The notes under the pieces: model-generated
What the model saw: only the letters and a program-made list of their open reading frames with translations
Told to the model about the DNA's origin: nothing
Databases searched by the model: none
Origin: Planctomycetota bacterium
Lineage (GTDB): Bacteria; Planctomycetota; UBA8108; UBA1146
Length of the DNA: 32,450 nt
Direction: 5' to 3'
Assembly: GCA_002691835.1 (NCBI GenBank)
Contig: NZJA01000014.1
Span: forward strand, 1 to 32,450
Shown: positions 8,134 to 16,083 of the stretch, piece by piece
Numbering within the stretch: the stretch's first letter is position 1
Layout of the letters: the number at the start of each line of letters is the position of its first letter
Translations under genes and position numbers: made by a program

Positions 8134-9407
8134 TGGTTCTTCTTGCAAATCTGAAACAATCAACAACAGTGCTTCTGATCATCGCATCGATTTTCATCAG
8201 TGCTGAATTACCCGCCCAGTCGAAATCTATCGCCATCTATGGAGAAACCATCCATACCATGGCAAAGACCGCGGATGGGAAATGGCAACAACCCATCTCC
8301 GATGGAGTCGTTCTCATCGTCGATGGAAAAATCACGGCTGTTGGTCCACAGGCATCCGTCGAGGTGCCTGAGGGTGCCCTTGAGATGCGTGGCAAAGTGG
8401 TCACCCCCGGACTGATTGATGCCCGATCAGTCGTTGGTCTCGCAGGCTGGCTGAATATCGATCACGACTCCGATCACATCGAGCGCTCTTCACCGATACA
8501 ACCGGAGCTGGCCGCGCTGGATGCCTACAATCCTCGTGAGCCACTGATCGAATGGGTGCGCTCATTCGGTGTCACGACGCTTCATACCGGACATGCACCA
8601 GGCCAGCTGATTTCGGGGCAGACCTTCATCGTCAAGACACGGGGCAACAGTGTCGACGACGCTGTGGTGCAGAGGCAGTCGATGGTTGCTGCCACTCTCG
8701 GCTCTGATGCCCTGCGCAGTGGCAAGGAGAGCCCGGGAACCCGAGCAAAACAAATGTCGATGCTGCGCCAGAAGTTCATCGAAGCGAAGGCTTATCAGGA
8801 AAAGGTTGCCAAAGCTGCGGCAGATGAAGAGAAGGACGCTCCCGCTCGTGACCTGCGCAAGGAAGCAATGGTTCAGATTCTTGAAGGCAAAATGCCGCTG
8901 ATGATCAATGCCCACTCCTCGGTGGATATTCAAAATGTATTGCGGTTGCAGAAAGAATGGCAGATTCCAGTGGTGCTTCAGGGTGGAGCTGAGTGCTACG
9001 ACTTTATCGAGCCGCTCAAGGCTCAGGGAATTCCGGTGATTCTTCATCCGACGATGATGCGCTCTTCCGGTGTTGGCAAGAATGCCAGCATGGATACCGC
9101 AGCCAAATTGATTGCTGCAGGTGTCCCGGTGGCGATGGGCAGTGGATACGAATCGTATGTACCAAAGACCCGTGTTGTTCTTTGGGAAGCGGCCATTGCC
9201 TGCGCCTATGGCTGTGAGTTTCAGGATGCCCTCGGATTGATTACCCATTCTGCAGCAGCACTTCTGGGAATCGGAGATCGGGTTGGTTCCCTGGAAGTCG
9301 GCAAGGATGGGGACGCGGCTCTTTTTGATGGCGACCCGTTCGAGTACACCAGCCACTGTCTGGGAACGGTCATCGAAGGTGAAGTCGTCAGTGATCAACC
9401 CCGATAG
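8133..9407 (+). CDS. Exported amidohydrolase paralogue with a degenerate metal site
   Basis: Second member of the pair, 424 residues with a signal peptide (about 1-29, PAQ-SKS). It shares the layout of its upstream neighbour, including the landmark SPGTRAK followed by a helical segment (200-228) and SLEVGKDGDAALFDGDPF near the C-terminus. The metal-binding positions differ sharply. The HSH after PGL is replaced by RSV (98-100). The His pair after VVL is Gln-Gly (283-284). The TDD before the last barrel helix is SGY (337-339). Only H261 of the barrel-interior histidines is retained. It is therefore unlikely to be a conventional binuclear hydrolase and may be a pseudoenzyme partner or bind something else. 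Start: ATG at 8133, overlapping the previous TAA. Such paired genes occur in several phyla, so co-function of the two products is likely. Confidence 0.85.
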   Translation: MVLLANLKQSTTVLLIIASIFISAELPAQSKSIAIYGETIHTMAKTADGKWQQPISDGVVLIVDGKITAVGPQASVEVPEGALEMRGKVVTPGLIDARSVVGLAGWLNIDHDSDHIERSSPIQPELAALDAYNPREPLIEWVRSFGVTTLHTGHAPGQLISGQTFIVKTRGNSVDDAVVQRQSMVAATLGSDALRSGKESPGTRAKQMSMLRQKFIEAKAYQEKVAKAAADEEKDAPARDLRKEAMVQILEGKMPLMINAHSSVDIQNVLRLQKEWQIPVVLQGGAECYDFIEPLKAQGIPVILHPTMMRSSGVGKNASMDTAAKLIAAGVPVAMGSGYESYVPKTRVVLWEAAIACAYGCEFQDALGLITHSAAALLGIGDRVGSLEVGKDGDAALFDGDPFEYTSHCLGTVIEGEVVSDQPR

Positions 9408-9416
9408 CTATCGAGA

Positions 9417-11009
9417 ATGGTCTCAATGAACTCCGCGGGAGCGACGACGGACCGAGGTTTTCTGACACGCTTCGCAGGCGTTCCGGTGCTTCTGATTCTG
9501 TTGATCGTGGTATTGCTGGGAACTGCGTTGCGCCTGAGCTCGGGTGAGCTCAAGGGGGAAGAGGGCCGCCGTGCCATCGCTGCGAGTGAGATGATTTCGA
9601 GTGGAGATTGGCTTGTCCCCACGGTTTGGGGGCAAGCCTACCTCAACAAACCACCCGGTTACCCCTGGCTGGTGGCAATATCCAGCCAGTTTACGGGCGG
9701 GGTGAACCCTCTGGCTGTCAGGATTCCGGCATTTCTGGCATTCGCCGGCCTGGCGGTAGTGTTGTTTTTTCTGGGTCGTCGCTGGGGCGGGGTTGAAGGT
9801 GGCCTCCTGACATCCTTTTTCCTGGTGGCCTCGATTGAGATGCAGAAAAAAGCCATGATCGGTGAAACCGACATGCTGCTGACTTTTGGTATCTCCCTTT
9901 ATGCTCTGGCACTCTGGGATCGGGATTCGACCTGGAAGCATGGAGTTTGTGGCAGTATCGGTTTGATCATTGCAGGCTTTGCCAAGGGACCGGCAGTATT
10001 GCCATTTGTCGCAGGTCTCAGTCTCGCCCGATTCATTAGAGATGGTTACAGCCATCGATTGCTGGCAGTATCTGCCACTCCCGTACTCGTCATGATCGTT
10101 GCATTGTTGGCGTGGTATTTACCATTACAGTCAAGGTTGGCGGGCACGGATGTCTGGTCACACTGGCAAGCAGAGACCACTCGTCAAAGGCTGGGTGAGA
10201 CCTCCATTTTTAGTGGCCGACATCTCTTCGAGTTAGTGACCGGTGGTATCCTGGGATTTCTTCCGGCAAGCCTGATATTACTGGAGCCCAGGAAATGGCT
10301 TGCCAGTTGCCAAAAAAATGGCTGGGGTAAAACAGCAGCCCTTTCAACAATACTGATTCCCTTCAGCATCTTTTTTCTGTGGCCGGAACCTCAGCCTCGA
10401 TACCTGTTGCCATTGATGCCGATTTTCTGTAGCTGGGCCGGTCTTTACTTTTTCAATCAGCAGGAGGGCCAGTCGATCCGAATCTTCAGCCTTCTGCTGA
10501 GGATGTTGTTGTTTTCGGGAGCGGTATACGTCTTGTACGAGGCCTGGTTTTCGAACAGAGAAGATTTGAGCCTTGCGACAGGGCAATCTGTTGGATTGAG
10601 CGTATGGGCTTTGGTGGCCCTGGTGTTGGTAATGATCCCCCTGAATCGGTGCAAAATTATTGTGCACCCTGCGATGTCGCGGATTTTCCTGATCATGTTC
10701 AGTTTTTCAGTGGTTCAGCTGGCATGGATCGTTCCGCTTCGAAGCACAGAGACTCCCGCCGGTGATTTTTCTAATTGGGTGGAGCAGAGAGTGCCGGAAT
10801 CGGCAACGATCTGGCTATCTGTGGATGAAAATTGGAACGAACTTGCGATGCTGCCCCGTTCATTGAAATGGAAATCGATGGCTCCGCCGAACAAGATGCG
10901 TGGTTGGCTCATGGAAGAGTCCAATGAACCTGCTGAAGCGAATGGTTGGCGTTTGCCTTCGGGAACGTGGGTTACTTTGAAACCGTGGTCAGGAAAAGGT
11001 GCCAAATGA
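9417..11009 (+). CDS. ArnT/PMT-type integral membrane glycosyltransferase (GT39/GT83-like)
   Basis: Polytopic inner-membrane enzyme expected to transfer a sugar from a polyprenyl-phosphate donor to a lipid, glycan or protein acceptor on the outer face. The 530 residues hold about ten or more hydrophobic segments, the first at about 19-40. The first extracytoplasmic loop carries the family landmark: EEGRRAIAASEMISSGDW then YLNKPPGYPWLVA. The leading acidic pair corresponds to the catalytic or metal-binding Asp-Glu of ArnT. A hydrophilic C-terminal tail (about 450-530) lies outside the membrane. ATG 9417 begins nine bases after the preceding stop; an in-frame ATG at 9426 is an alternative. The stop overlaps the next start by four bases (ATGA), so it belongs to the amidohydrolase operon. 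Acceptor and donor are unknown. Confidence 0.85.
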   Translation: MVSMNSAGATTDRGFLTRFAGVPVLLILLIVVLLGTALRLSSGELKGEEGRRAIAASEMISSGDWLVPTVWGQAYLNKPPGYPWLVAISSQFTGGVNPLAVRIPAFLAFAGLAVVLFFLGRRWGGVEGGLLTSFFLVASIEMQKKAMIGETDMLLTFGISLYALALWDRDSTWKHGVCGSIGLIIAGFAKGPAVLPFVAGLSLARFIRDGYSHRLLAVSATPVLVMIVALLAWYLPLQSRLAGTDVWSHWQAETTRQRLGETSIFSGRHLFELVTGGILGFLPASLILLEPRKWLASCQKNGWGKTAALSTILIPFSIFFLWPEPQPRYLLPLMPIFCSWAGLYFFNQQEGQSIRIFSLLLRMLLFSGAVYVLYEAWFSNREDLSLATGQSVGLSVWALVALVLVMIPLNRCKIIVHPAMSRIFLIMFSFSVVQLAWIVPLRSTETPAGDFSNWVEQRVPESATIWLSVDENWNELAMLPRSLKWKSMAPPNKMRGWLMEESNEPAEANGWRLPSGTWVTLKPWSGKGAK

Positions 11010-11968
11010 ATCGTGACAGTGATTCAAAATCTTACCTGCGAGTGAGTGGTTTTAAATGGGCCTGGTTGCTTGTGGCATTACTGGTGTCGACTCCAGATCT
11101 CTTCGCTCACGATGGAGTCCATGTTGATGTGGATCGCATCAACAAGCAGATTGAAAGCAGTGATGATCCAGGGCCCCTTTATCTGATTAGAGCAAAGTTG
11201 TGCCGAAAACATGGACGTCCCGATTTGGGCTTGCAGGATTTGAATTGGGCACGAGGTTGCGGGGTCGATCCGGAAGCAGAAATGCTTGAGCGAGCGATGT
11301 GTTTGCGAGATTCCGGAAAAGAATCAGCCGCATTGGAATTGCTGGATCAATTGGTGCAGCGATCAGGAAATTTGCTGACGGAGGTTCTGGATGAGAGATC
11401 AAACCTGCGATTGAGATTGGGGCAGATCGATGGTGCGATCATCGATCTGGTCAGAGTTCATGCTCTCGAACCGGATTTGGCAAAGACTCTGCGATTGGGA
11501 GATTTGTATGAGCGACGAGGGGCCCACTCTCACGCGGCCACAGTTTATCGCCAGGGTATGAAATCAGGGCTGGACAGCTCTCTTCTGGTGATCGCAAGGA
11601 TTCGCTCGGAAACGGCGAGTGGAGGCTTCGATATCGCCATGAAGCTGGTCGATGAAAGGCTGCTGGAGGCTTCGCTGAAGGCTCCCTGGTACCAGCGGCG
11701 TGCCGTCATTCATCGCGCGAGGGGGGATGAGGCGAAAGCGATCGCTGATCTTAAGAAGGCTCTTAAAGAATTGGACGGCATCTTCAAAAGGAGGCCCGTT
11801 CCGATTCATCAGGTCACTCGGGCGCGGATTTTGAGATTATTGGGACGTACGGAAGAAGCACGGCAGCAACTGGAGGAGGTGTTACGCAAATCTCCAGGTT
11901 ATGCCAGTGCGCAGAGAGAACTGGATCTTCTCGGTCCTCCAGAAAAAGAACTCGAGCCGGAGCCTTAA
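11006..11968 (+). CDS. Exported TPR-repeat protein
   Basis: Predicted periplasmic or anchored scaffold protein of 320 residues. An N-terminal hydrophobic segment (about 18-34, TPDLFA-HDG) is a signal peptide. The rest is helical with TPR-like pairs: YLIRAKLCRKHGRPDLGLQDLNWA, AAVYRQG-type repeats mid-protein, RRAVIHRARGDEAKAIADLKKAL, and a last unit ILRLLGRTEEARQQLEEVLRKSPGYASA. The start is the ATG at 11006 overlapping the glycosyltransferase stop, with AAAGG nine bases upstream. An upstream TTG (10946) would lie inside the previous gene and remove the signal peptide. As last gene of the run it probably acts with the exported amidohydrolases or the glycosyltransferase, but partners cannot be read from the sequence. 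Confidence 0.85.
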   Translation: MNRDSDSKSYLRVSGFKWAWLLVALLVSTPDLFAHDGVHVDVDRINKQIESSDDPGPLYLIRAKLCRKHGRPDLGLQDLNWARGCGVDPEAEMLERAMCLRDSGKESAALELLDQLVQRSGNLLTEVLDERSNLRLRLGQIDGAIIDLVRVHALEPDLAKTLRLGDLYERRGAHSHAATVYRQGMKSGLDSSLLVIARIRSETASGGFDIAMKLVDERLLEASLKAPWYQRRAVIHRARGDEAKAIADLKKALKELDGIFKRRPVPIHQVTRARILRLLGRTEEARQQLEEVLRKSPGYASAQRELDLLGPPEKELEPEP

Positions 11969-11978
11969 GCAGTCTCCC

Positions 11979-12794
11979 TTACTCGTCAAGGATTCTACGA
12001 CCCTCAAAGATGAATTCCCGGTCTTCATGGAGATGTCCCCAGACGATACAACCGATGGCGTGGAGTCCGATGATCGCATCCATGACCTTCGCCGAAGCCC
12101 ATTCGGGCAGTTCGCCCCATTCTTCGATAAATTCATCTTTCAGTTCAGGAATCTTTTGCCAAAGGCCGACTTCCAGGCGAACCCAGTCGAATGCGGGATG
12201 GTTAGGTCGGGCGTGCTCGAAATCGATCACCGCCAACTGATGACCATCCCAAAGCCAATTGCGAGGTTGAAAATCATTATGACAGGGAACTCTGGATTGA
12301 TTTGAAAACAGGCTTCCATCGCCGACTCTTTTTCGTGCACCGTCAATTTCATGTTTTTGCAGAGCCTGTTTCCCATTATCGATCCATGATTCGAGTCTCT
12401 GTGGCAGTGCTGTCGAGAGGGGAATCACATCTTCATCCTGAAAAGGCTGCTGCTGCCAACTCTTCAGGAAGCGGGCTGCCCTTCGATTTGCTTGCGACCA
12501 GTCCTGGGTCGAAAATGAGCCCTGTTCCATATTAGTGCCGCCAAGACGCGTCATGAGGAGCGCAGGGGGCTGTTCCCGAACCTTTAGGATTCTCGGGGTG
12601 AGGATTCCCTGTGGGAGGTCGATTTTTGGGATGGATCGCAGGGCTTCCCGTTCTTGCTGCCAGCCCCGCCCTGGAGCGAAAGTTTTCAAGATCACCTGAC
12701 CTTGTCCATGGTATTCGCCTTCCCAGATGTGGCAGCCGGCGGTACCACCCAGATGTTTTTGAGGGCAGAATCCTGAGTATTCGGGTGTGTCCAA
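11979..12794 (-). CDS. Aminoglycoside phosphotransferase-family small-molecule kinase
   Basis: Cytoplasmic kinase of the APH/choline kinase fold, 271 residues. The catalytic loop CHNDFQPRN (171-179) gives the H-x-D-x4-N signature with D174 as base and N179 as metal ligand. The DFE motif at 191-193 replaces the DFG Asp. An N-lobe VILKTFAPG (34-42) supplies the likely ATP-binding Lys37. Members phosphorylate aminoglycosides, choline, homoserine, fructosamine or other small alcohols; the substrate cannot be chosen here and resistance should not be assumed. The start is TTG at 12794, supported by a strong AGGAGG four bases upstream. It is divergent from an APC amino-acid permease with only 59 bases between them, so shared regulation or a shared substrate is possible. 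Confidence 0.85.
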   Translation of the reverse strand: MDTPEYSGFCPQKHLGGTAGCHIWEGEYHGQGQVILKTFAPGRGWQQEREALRSIPKIDLPQGILTPRILKVREQPPALLMTRLGGTNMEQGSFSTQDWSQANRRAARFLKSWQQQPFQDEDVIPLSTALPQRLESWIDNGKQALQKHEIDGARKRVGDGSLFSNQSRVPCHNDFQPRNWLWDGHQLAVIDFEHARPNHPAFDWVRLEVGLWQKIPELKDEFIEEWGELPEWASAKVMDAIIGLHAIGCIVWGHLHEDREFIFEGRRILDE

Positions 12795-12853
12795 TCGTCC
12801 TCCTGAACTACGTGAATTTTACCTCCAGTAGCCAGTGCGACCACAGGGGAATC

Positions 12854-14209
12854 ATGTCGAACCCGCAAAAAAACAAAATCGGTTTCTTCTCATCTTCGGT
12901 GGTGGTTTTTACGACTGTCGTCGGTGCGGGAGTTTTCACGACCAGTGGTTACTTTGCTTCAAATTTGGGGGAGGGCTGGGCGGTTCTGGCGGCAGTCCTT
13001 CTGGCGGGAGTGTTGGCTTTTACTTCGGCGCTGACCACCGCAGAGCTGGGGGCGATGATTCCCAGCAGCGGTGGTGAGGTCGTCTATTTGCGCCGAGCCT
13101 TGGGTCCTTTGGCGAGCTATGTCTTTGGCATGATCTCCGGTCCGTGTGCCTGGACGGTGGGCAGTGCTTTTGTGGCAGGAACTTTGGGGAAGCACCTCTC
13201 TAATCTCTTCCCGGCGGTCGATGAAACTTTGGCGGCCCTTCTCTCTATTTTCGTGATACTCGGCATTCACTTGCGGGGGTTAAAGACAGGAGTGCTCTTC
13301 AATAACTTCATGACAGTGATCAAGGTGGCTTTGATCCTGGTGTTCATTCTTGCAGGCCTGTCAGCATTGGCATGGGGGGAGGAGTCAGCCACTCCGCTTT
13401 CGGAAGCACTGTTTGACTCTATGGAGAATGACTCGCCCCGATCAATATTCGGTTGGCTCGAGCAGATCTTTTTTGCCAGCATCATCGCCGGTTTTTCTTT
13501 TGCTGGTTACAACGCCATCGTTTTAATGGCGGGAGAAGTCGAAGAACCAGAGCACATTATTCCGAGAGCTCTCATCTTTGGACTGGGGTTGATCACCCTG
13601 CTCTATCTTCTGGTCAATACCGTCTTTGTCTGGGCCACGCCGGCCGCACAGATGCTGGGGCCGGACGGCGGAGTGATCACCGACCTGGGGACCCACACCG
13701 CACGCGTCCTCTATGGCGATTCTGCGGCAAAATTCTTCGACGCGGTTTTCATTCTGGTGCTGATCCCGACTTTGAGCAGCTGTCTACAGGCTTCTTCCAG
13801 AGTGATCTGGCGACTGGCTCAGGATGGCGACCTGTTTGCCAGACTGGGTACCACTTCCGAAAGTGGAACCCCACGACCTGCGTTGATCCTGCAGGCGCTG
13901 TTATTGGCAGTGGCCGTCACTGCTGTTGAAAAAGAATATCTGCTGCTCCTGAATGGCATGTGTGTGCTGATCATGGATTTCCCCACGGCGATCACGATTT
14001 TTCTGCTCCGCAGAAAAGAACCAAAAACCCCACGGCCTTTCAGGGTCCCCTGGTATCCCTGGGTTCCCATGGTACGGGTGCTGTTGGCGGTTTATGCCGG
14101 TTACAGCTTTGTCAAAGCTGATATTAGCCATGGCCCTTTGGCGCTGGGATTGATCTTGATAGTTTTGGCATTGAGACCGCTCTTTAGGCAAGTGAACCAC
14201 GAAAAGTAG
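12854..14209 (+). CDS. APC-superfamily amino acid permease
   Basis: Inner-membrane amino acid/polyamine/organocation transporter of 451 residues with about twelve hydrophobic segments. The first helix holds the family substrate-binding motif as VVGAGVFTTSG (22-32), and the second helix region includes LTTAELGAMIPSSGGEVVYLRRA, typical of APC transporters. The C-terminal part has RRKEPKTPRPFRVPWYP, the usual loop before the last two helices. The ATG at 12854 is preferred to the longer frame from 12611 because AGGGGA lies just upstream and the extra residues run through the divergent kinase gene. The substrate is probably an amino acid or amine, unspecified. It is divergently paired with the APH-fold kinase. 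Confidence 0.92.
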   Translation: MSNPQKNKIGFFSSSVVVFTTVVGAGVFTTSGYFASNLGEGWAVLAAVLLAGVLAFTSALTTAELGAMIPSSGGEVVYLRRALGPLASYVFGMISGPCAWTVGSAFVAGTLGKHLSNLFPAVDETLAALLSIFVILGIHLRGLKTGVLFNNFMTVIKVALILVFILAGLSALAWGEESATPLSEALFDSMENDSPRSIFGWLEQIFFASIIAGFSFAGYNAIVLMAGEVEEPEHIIPRALIFGLGLITLLYLLVNTVFVWATPAAQMLGPDGGVITDLGTHTARVLYGDSAAKFFDAVFILVLIPTLSSCLQASSRVIWRLAQDGDLFARLGTTSESGTPRPALILQALLLAVAVTAVEKEYLLLLNGMCVLIMDFPTAITIFLLRRKEPKTPRPFRVPWYPWVPMVRVLLAVYAGYSFVKADISHGPLALGLILIVLALRPLFRQVNHEK

Positions 14210-14234
14210 TAAGCCGTTGAGTGTGCTCAGGTTT

Positions 14235-15179
14235 TCAGGATGGATCTGAATTAGAAGGCAGTGCCGCAGTTTTGTAACTATTAATCAGATTTCGCCAATG
14301 TTCGTTTAGTTCCAGTTTTCGATCATCGGCGATAAAAGGGCATACATTCACGATGTCATTACCGAGTTGAATCAAATTGGCAGGATCATATTGGATCGAC
14401 TGTTCAATAAAATCAGGCTGATCCAGATCGGGTATCTCGTATTCGATGCCAGCAGATTCAAAAAAGTCGGCAAATTTAAATCCGTCGCCGATCACATCAT
14501 CGGAAAAAGGTCTGTAGATGGTCTTGCACCCATATGCGAGACCAAAAATCACGCCATGTAGCGATGATGAAACAATCGTTTCACAGCTCTTTAACTGGCG
14601 AATAAAACGTCGCGGAGTTCTGCCAGAAAAGATATCGATGAAGCGGGTCCTGCGGTTTTCTGAGATGCGGTTTTTAAGAGCCAAGAACTCTTCATTTTTC
14701 TGGTCGACGACATGAGGAACAAATCCGACTTGATATTTCTTTTTGACCTTGGGGTTGTAGACCAGTGGTGCAACTAGAAGAGGGTCTCCAAAATGATTGG
14801 GGGCTGGAATCCCCATTCGCTCTAGCTTGCGCGCAGTTTTTGGGCCCCTGACTGAAAGAATGTGGATGGGCCTTTGGAAAGTTTCGCTGTTAAAAGGACC
14901 GTCCCAATCAGTTTTTCCAAGATCGTCATCTTTTGAGATAAATCCGGATCCCATGATGACATGATTTCTGCGACAGAGTCTCAGGACAGAGCCAGCAGTC
15001 AAAAATGCAATGCCATCAAATTTGCGCCTGACACGACGTAGTCGTTTCCCTGACAAGGAGGAATATAGCCAGTGGCTCAGGGCATCTCCGAGATTCTTTT
15101 GGGAGATGACGACGATGTTTGCCGATTTGGAGAAGTCAATTTTGCTCACGAAGGAAACGACTTTCCGCTGTTTCTTCAC
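14235..15179 (-). CDS. Polysaccharide pyruvyl transferase family protein
   Basis: GT-B-like enzyme of the polysaccharide pyruvyl transferase family (PF04230), which usually adds pyruvate ketals from PEP to sugars of exopolysaccharides or cell-wall polymers. In 314 residues there are NLGDALSHWLYSSL (29-42), SVRGPKTARKLERMGIP, HFGDPLLVAP, and the C-terminal signature SSSLHGVIFGLAYGCKTI with its conserved His. This form resembles the ExoV-type SSxxHG variant rather than the Arg-containing one. The start is uncertain: GTG at 15179 gives the full frame without a well-spaced ribosome binding site, and a GTG ten codons in is another option. It is divergent from a GT32-like glycosyltransferase, and the two form a small polysaccharide-modification island of visibly lower GC than the rnc-mfd region. 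Confidence 0.82.
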   Translation of the reverse strand: MKKQRKVVSFVSKIDFSKSANIVVISQKNLGDALSHWLYSSLSGKRLRRVRRKFDGIAFLTAGSVLRLCRRNHVIMGSGFISKDDDLGKTDWDGPFNSETFQRPIHILSVRGPKTARKLERMGIPAPNHFGDPLLVAPLVYNPKVKKKYQVGFVPHVVDQKNEEFLALKNRISENRRTRFIDIFSGRTPRRFIRQLKSCETIVSSSLHGVIFGLAYGCKTIYRPFSDDVIGDGFKFADFFESAGIEYEIPDLDQPDFIEQSIQYDPANLIQLGNDIVNVCPFIADDRKLELNEHWRNLINSYKTAALPSNSDPS

Positions 15180-15231
15180 CCTTGTTCGTTATGTCTTTGC
15201 TGAAGAATCATTGTGATCTACTGTATTGCAC

Positions 15232-16080
15232 ATGTCTAAAAATTGCAAAAACGTTGTTCGGAGGATGCCTGTTCAATCTCTTTGGATTGGCGATTCTTTA
15301 TCCGTACTTGAGCAACTGTGCATCCGTTCGTTTCAGGAGAACGGGCATGAGTTTCACCTGTATGCCTACGAAGACATCGCTCAGTTACCGGCTGACGTGA
15401 TCGTCAAAGATGCGAACGATATCATCCCTAAGAATGAAATCTTCCGTGTGAGAAACAGCCTCGCCATCTTCTCAGATCTCTTTCGCTGGAAATTGTTGAG
15501 TAATAAGGGTGGTTGCTGGGTGGATATGGACATGATTTGCCTGAAACCTTTTGAGTTTTCAGAAGAAGTAGTTTTTGGGCTTCAATCAAATGATCTCGTG
15601 GCTACTGGTGTGTTGGTTTTTCCTCCGGAGCATTATTTGGCAGAGTGGATTGCAAATAACTGTATGCATCCAAATCAAACTTTGCCATATGACTCCTGGG
15701 GTGATCGCATTCGGAAGTTCACCAAAAAGTATCTATTGGGAAATCAACGGAAGCACTTGCGTTGGGGGGAAGCTGGGGGCCCCAAGGGCCTTAGTGCAAT
15801 CCTGAAACATGTGGGCATGTTTGAATTTGCCAAACCAGCCAACTTTTTTTATCCGGTAGCTGCCCCTCAGTGGAAGAGCCACTTCGATGAAACTTACAGC
15901 GAGGGGCTTAATTTCTTCAATGACAGTTATGCGACACACTTGTGGAACGAGATTTTATCAGCGAATCGATTTCACACTGAGCGAGGCAATCAAGAGTTCG
16001 ATAAAAATGGCCCCTTTATCAAGGGCTCATTCATCGACCAGATGATTCAACGATACTGTGGAAGTATGAAAGTTGATTAA
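15232..16080 (+). CDS. GT32-like glycosyltransferase (DXD sugar-binding family)
   Basis: Predicted cytoplasmic nucleotide-sugar glycosyltransferase of about 282 residues. The start IQSLWIG-like segment (VQSLWIGDSLSVLEQLCIRSF) followed by GHEFHLYAYED is the typical beginning of GT32/Gb3-synthase-like enzymes. The central motif GGCWVDMDMICLKP carries the DXD metal- and nucleotide-sugar-binding site. A preceding SDLFRWKLLSNKGG is also family-typical. C-terminal SYATHLWNEI contains the H-x-W signature of this group. ATG at 15232 is used. An in-frame ATG at 15265 directly behind GGAGG matches the family N-terminus but the spacing is too short. The divergent neighbour is a pyruvyl transferase, so both probably decorate an exopolysaccharide or surface glycan. 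No Wzx/Wzy genes are in view. Confidence 0.85.
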   Translation: MSKNCKNVVRRMPVQSLWIGDSLSVLEQLCIRSFQENGHEFHLYAYEDIAQLPADVIVKDANDIIPKNEIFRVRNSLAIFSDLFRWKLLSNKGGCWVDMDMICLKPFEFSEEVVFGLQSNDLVATGVLVFPPEHYLAEWIANNCMHPNQTLPYDSWGDRIRKFTKKYLLGNQRKHLRWGEAGGPKGLSAILKHVGMFEFAKPANFFYPVAAPQWKSHFDETYSEGLNFFNDSYATHLWNEILSANRFHTERGNQEFDKNGPFIKGSFIDQMIQRYCGSMKVD

Positions 16081-16083
16081 TCC

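Noticed and set aside
11979..12794. Calling the APH-fold kinase an antibiotic-resistance gene
   Set aside because: Only the general kinase motifs are visible; the family includes many metabolic kinases and there is no mobile context.
12611..12853. N-terminal extension of the APC permease
   Set aside because: It runs through the divergent kinase gene; ATG 12854 has AGGGGA and starts the known first helix.
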